Assembly: GCF_028471905.1 (NCBI RefSeq)
Contig: NZ_CP116902.1
Span: forward strand, 2,330,501-2,394,500
Origin: Aneurinibacillus uraniidurans
GTDB taxonomy: Bacteria; Bacillota; Bacilli; Aneurinibacillales; Aneurinibacillaceae
DNA: 64,000 nt
Reading direction: 5' to 3'
In this document: one piece after another, positions 62,101-64,000 of the stretch
Layout: the number at the start of each line of letters is the position of its first letter
Numbering within the stretch: position 1 is the first letter of the stretch
Notes under the pieces: generated by a model
Databases searched by the model: none
What the model was told of the DNA's origin: nothing
What the model saw: the letters and a program-made list of their open reading frames with translations, nothing else
Program-made: the position numbers and the translations under genes

Positions 62101-62720
62101 GTAATGGATCCTGTCGGGGGACTAGTAACAGGGTTATTCGTAACATAAGTAGCAAATTGCTCATTGGATGTATCATGTGTTGGACTAGCCCAGCCATTAT
62201 TGAAATGAGCCAGAGTTACCCATAAAGCATAAGAGGGTGGGATTTCACTAGATGTAACTACCTGACTGCCATCAATGCTATACTTGTACGTTTGATAACG
62301 TATTTCCTTATTGTATGATACTGTTTCGATTTTAAATCTGGAAATCGTCGCCCAACGTGCATCTACCGGTATGGACAGTGGATTAGTCGTCTCTAGCACC
62401 TGATTATTTCTGCTATAAAGATATACTTCATCCCGAGAATCTGAAGACCATCCATTATCACGAATTGTCTTAGCTACTACCCATTTTGCGCTTGAAGGAG
62501 GGGTAGAGCTTTCGCTAATCTGTATCCCATCACTATAAACATAGTTCGTTACACTACCTAAATAACTACCATTATGATACGTATAGGATGCTAATACTTG
62601 GGCATTAGATACTGCTGCAAAAGATTTTTCGCTTGTGAAAATGGAAAGACAGGTAAAAAAGAAAAGTATAAAGGTTAATGCTATACGCCTTGCTCTTTTA
62701 GAAGAAGGGCTTTTAAGCAT
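59139..62720 (-). CDS. Surface protein with Ig-like repeats and three SLH domains
   Basis: A 1193-residue exported protein. After a signal peptide (about 1-35) come repeated blocks (about 200-480 and 540-640) with WSNWETVSTTK and GDGSKTVYMQ-type motifs; then bacterial Ig-like group 2 domains (TPSTATVEVGATQQY; TPDTITLLPGATHQL); a cadherin-like beta-sandwich (LRNLTVNQGTINPIFDP); a Gly/Ser linker; and three SLH domains at the C-terminus (WAKEKIQEAVQKGLVSGYPDG, then KGLVNGYPDGTFRPNQ, then KGLIHGRDDNQFVPND). SLH domains bind pyruvylated wall polymer. The GYPDG motifs are intact in the first two. Ribosome binding site AAAAGGGGG. Confidence 0.92.
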   Translation of the reverse strand: MLKSPSSKRARRIALTFILFFFTCLSIFTSEKSFAAVSNAQVLASYTYHNGSYLGSVTNYVYSDGIQISESSTPPSSAKWVVAKTIRDNGWSSDSRDEVYLYSRNNQVLETTNPLSIPVDARWATISRFKIETVSYNKEIRYQTYKYSIDGSQVVTSSEIPPSYALWVTLAHFNNGWASPTHDTSNEQFATYVTNNPVTSPPTGSITINSGAAYTSSSTVTLEVNASDPENDPLNMRFSNDNATWSNWETVSTTKVWPLAAGDGSKTVYMQIQDAGGLVSDTYSDTIILDTVPPTGAVKINNDSSYTSSTSVTLNVTGTDASGVTQMQFSNDNTTWSSWEAFSASKSWTLVAGEGNKTVYMNLRDGAGNVSSFSDTIIVDTTPPDTFITSGPAGITSSTGAIFTFTSNEGSSSFECRLDGGAYTACTSPAILSGLGTGSHTFSVRAKDAAGNVDSTPATYTWTIDTVPPVVTGVSNGQTVNTDLTVTFNEGTATLNGSPFTNGTKISNEGLYTLVVTDAAGNTTTISFTIDKTPPTGSFTINNGAAFTSSESVTLDITESGSTDMRFSNDGSTWTNWETVKSTKGWTLTAGDGSKTVHMQLRDDAGNETSLTNSITLVSPPGAPQVTADDLNNVITGLTTAMEFSVDGGAYVQYTGSNHPDLSGDRTVRVRVAANAVTGAPTGADTIITFTTNPPPTVTQLTLTPSTATVEVGATQQYRAIAEFTDGATTDVTSLSTWSVDKPAIAGVTNGLVNVTSADTVTVTAEYQGNLGTATLIGVETPPPAPTVTSIGVTPDTITLLPGATHQLYVEATMSNGSTKDVTAGSEGTTYLSANTNLVTVSPNGLITVASGAQPGTIEVTIINNGHTKTVAVVITQPSQPLSSNANLRNLTVNQGTINPIFDPGVTEYTLTLPNQSTSIDLLATLDDTNASMTINGQTQNNGVIKSIHVPEGNSVVAVVVTAQDGTKKTYKLTLYRAYASNGGGSSGGGGSSSSTVQLPPVEVKQPEPPKVPPSPIVFNDIEKHWAKEKIQEAVQKGLVSGYPDGSFRPNQPVTRIQWVSLLARALQLQGEEEVTSFHDQEEIPKWAEQSLSLVVKKGLVNGYPDGTFRPNQEITRAEMASVLARALKLEVKNRPSTTFSDNEKIPEWARGFVSALLEKGLIHGRDDNQFVPNDSTTRAEAVVLLLNMLEQK

Positions 62721-63228
62721 TATTCGTAGCCCCCTTTTTGTAATTAAAATTATAGTTCATAGATAATAATGTTACCTTTATAAGTTCCACCACCTTTTGT
62801 TTATTTATTTTTACGATACATCTGTGAAATGAAAAAATGGGTTGCGTGAAAATTATACCATTGACTTTACTGTCTACTCAGTCACATGTTTGGTCATAAT
62901 TTCAATGAGGTAGATGGTTTTTTAGGCCTATAAGCTTGAGTTTCCTTACTCAATTACCACCAGTACGAAGCAAGTTGAAAAATCCATTTTAGGGAAGTTA
63001 GCCTGTCTAAGGAGGTTACACTACTGAGACGCACGGTTGTCGTCTAAACTTGGAGAATGATTTTGACCAAACTCAATGTATAAGAGAAAACTTAGCACTT
63101 GAAGAAAATTTCTTAATAGATTAAGATAGTTCAAATACAGATCCGCATTTTACATATTGCGAATTTGTAATTTATTAGAGAAGAAACGAGTATCTAATCT
63201 GGTTGGATGGAGTTGAGTTGTTGTGGCA
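62721..63228. other. Intergenic region with no recognised gene
   Basis: About 500 nt. It contains the promoters of the SLH gene (-) and the FAA-hydrolase gene (+), an AAGGAGGTT ribosome-binding-like site near 63010 with no ORF behind it, and a short GC-richer block. I see no RNA gene or intact mobile element. Confidence 0.4.
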
Positions 63229-64000
63229 ATGCAAGTAATACGAAAAACACAAACGATAGTTCGCTATCAGAATCATGATGGTAAAATATACTACGGAATT
63301 GTTGAGGATGACGAAATTTTACAATTGTCCAGTGATTTTACTGAAATCGCAAATAATCAACTAAAATATGATGGTGTAAGAGTTAAATATAGCGATGTGA
63401 AAATTTTGGAGCCTGTAATCCCCTCCAAAGTGGTTAATTTCGGTTGGACATATGCGGAACACGTAAAAGAAGTTGGAGGACAGGCCAATCTCAAACAACC
63501 ACTTTTATTTTTAAAACCGATATCTGCCTTGATTCCAGATCAGGGGGAAATTATTCTTCCGCCAAATGATTTAACCAATCAGGTCGAGATGGAGGGCGAA
63601 TTAGCGCTCGTTATTGGGAAACGCGGCAAAAATATAAAAGAAGAAGATGCATTAGATTATGTTTTTGGCTGTACGGTATTTAATGATGTGACTGCAAGAG
63701 ACCTTACACAAACAGATCCCCAGTATACACGCGGAAAAGGTTTTGACACGTTTGGTCCTTTGGGTCCATGGATTGTGACAGGTGTAGATCCAACTAATTT
63801 ACGAATCGTTACAACTTTAAATGACAAGACCGTACAAGATTGTAATACCAATCAGATGTCATTTTCTATTCCTTTCCTTATTAGTTGGATTTCACAGATT
63901 ATGACACTGGAGCCGGGTGATATTTTGGCTACTGGTTCACCTTCTGGCAGTTGTCCAATGAAGTCAGGCGATGTCGTATCTGTAGAAATAGAGAATATTG
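63229..64000 (+). CDS. Fumarylacetoacetate hydrolase-family protein (partial, runs off the window)
   Basis: The frame is open to the right edge (257 codons). The family core is present: FGWTYAEHVKEV, PLLFLKPISAL, EMEGELALVIGKRG, FGCTVFNDVTARDLT, GKGFDTFGPLGPWIVT and the metal-site acidic residues. It is like 2-hydroxyhepta-2,4-diene-1,7-dioate isomerase/FAH enzymes of aromatic ring cleavage. Start is ATG at 63229 or GTG at 63223, whose GGATGGAG ribosome binding site is about 10 nt away. The C-terminus and any operon lie outside. Confidence 0.88.
   Translation, partial: MQVIRKTQTIVRYQNHDGKIYYGIVEDDEILQLSSDFTEIANNQLKYDGVRVKYSDVKILEPVIPSKVVNFGWTYAEHVKEVGGQANLKQPLLFLKPISALIPDQGEIILPPNDLTNQVEMEGELALVIGKRGKNIKEEDALDYVFGCTVFNDVTARDLTQTDPQYTRGKGFDTFGPLGPWIVTGVDPTNLRIVTTLNDKTVQDCNTNQMSFSIPFLISWISQIMTLEPGDILATGSPSGSCPMKSGDVVSVEIENI

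Noticed and set aside
62940-63060. GACGCACGGTTGTCG-like block as a group II intron or IS end
   Set aside because: No domain V hairpin, reverse transcriptase or transposase trace is present.

Overview
The window looks like chromosome of an endospore-forming, moderately low-GC Gram-positive of the Bacillales, most like the Paenibacillaceae (Aneurinibacillus/Brevibacillus type). This rests on several spore-coat-like proteins (a CotD-like protein, a CotB-like protein and three low-complexity Gly/Tyr/Pro/His proteins), YtaF, a fragment of YhbH, an AbrB-type regulator, BdbC/BdbD, an S-layer-homology protein, strong AGGAGG ribosome binding sites and many intrinsic terminators. The genus is an inference from gene content only.

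1-16.7 kb: end of a TolB-like propeller gene, psiE, a PfkB-family kinase, a YdjM-like membrane protein, a polysaccharide deacetylase, a chemoreceptor, a coat-like protein, the bdbC-bdbD thiol-oxidation pair, a LOV-GAF-GGDEF-EAL photoreceptor for c-di-GMP, a CotD-like gene, an AbrB-like regulator, a TetR-hydrolase operon, an isochorismatase-family hydrolase, a CPBP protease and a WYL / DinB / GyrI-like group.

16.7-23.2 kb is the most interesting block. A c-di-GMP-I (GEMM) riboswitch with its own terminator sits before a chemoreceptor gene. That gene is followed after 50 nt, with no visible terminator, by a single-module NRPS (half condensation domain, A, PCP, terminal reductase), and 2 nt later by an Sfp-type phosphopantetheinyl transferase. 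This suggests that c-di-GMP controls both chemosensing and production of a small aldehyde- or alcohol-derived peptide metabolite.

23.4-41 kb: a polar amino-acid ABC transporter, a CotB-like protein, an ArsB-like transporter, htpG under a perfect CIRCE operator, a lipoprotein, a large DUF2135-like protein of unknown role, a tRNA-Gly beside a tRNA that appears to be a Leu/Thr chimera, a pyrimidine-dimer-glycosylase-like protein, a frameshifted DinB fragment, an ECF41 sigma factor with its epimerase partner, DNA polymerase IV, an FbpA-like miniprotein and a Fur-controlled FTR1 iron permease with a lipoprotein partner.

41-50 kb: a candidate sigma-54-driven small RNA, then a minus-strand operon with a giant P-type ATPase (a degenerate P1B-like half fused to an intact P2A-like pump), three small membrane or hypothetical proteins and ytaF. 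Polyphosphate kinase follows.

50-56.5 kb is an accessory island. It has an IS1182-type transposase remnant, two Sel1-repeat genes in inverted orientation with matching upstream regions and terminators, a truncated yhbH, an HxlR regulator with a flavin-binding protein, and an OmpA-like lipoprotein. From 56.5 kb to the end there are a YcdB-repeat secreted protein, a 1193-residue Ig-like/SLH surface protein and the start of a fumarylacetoacetate hydrolase-family gene.
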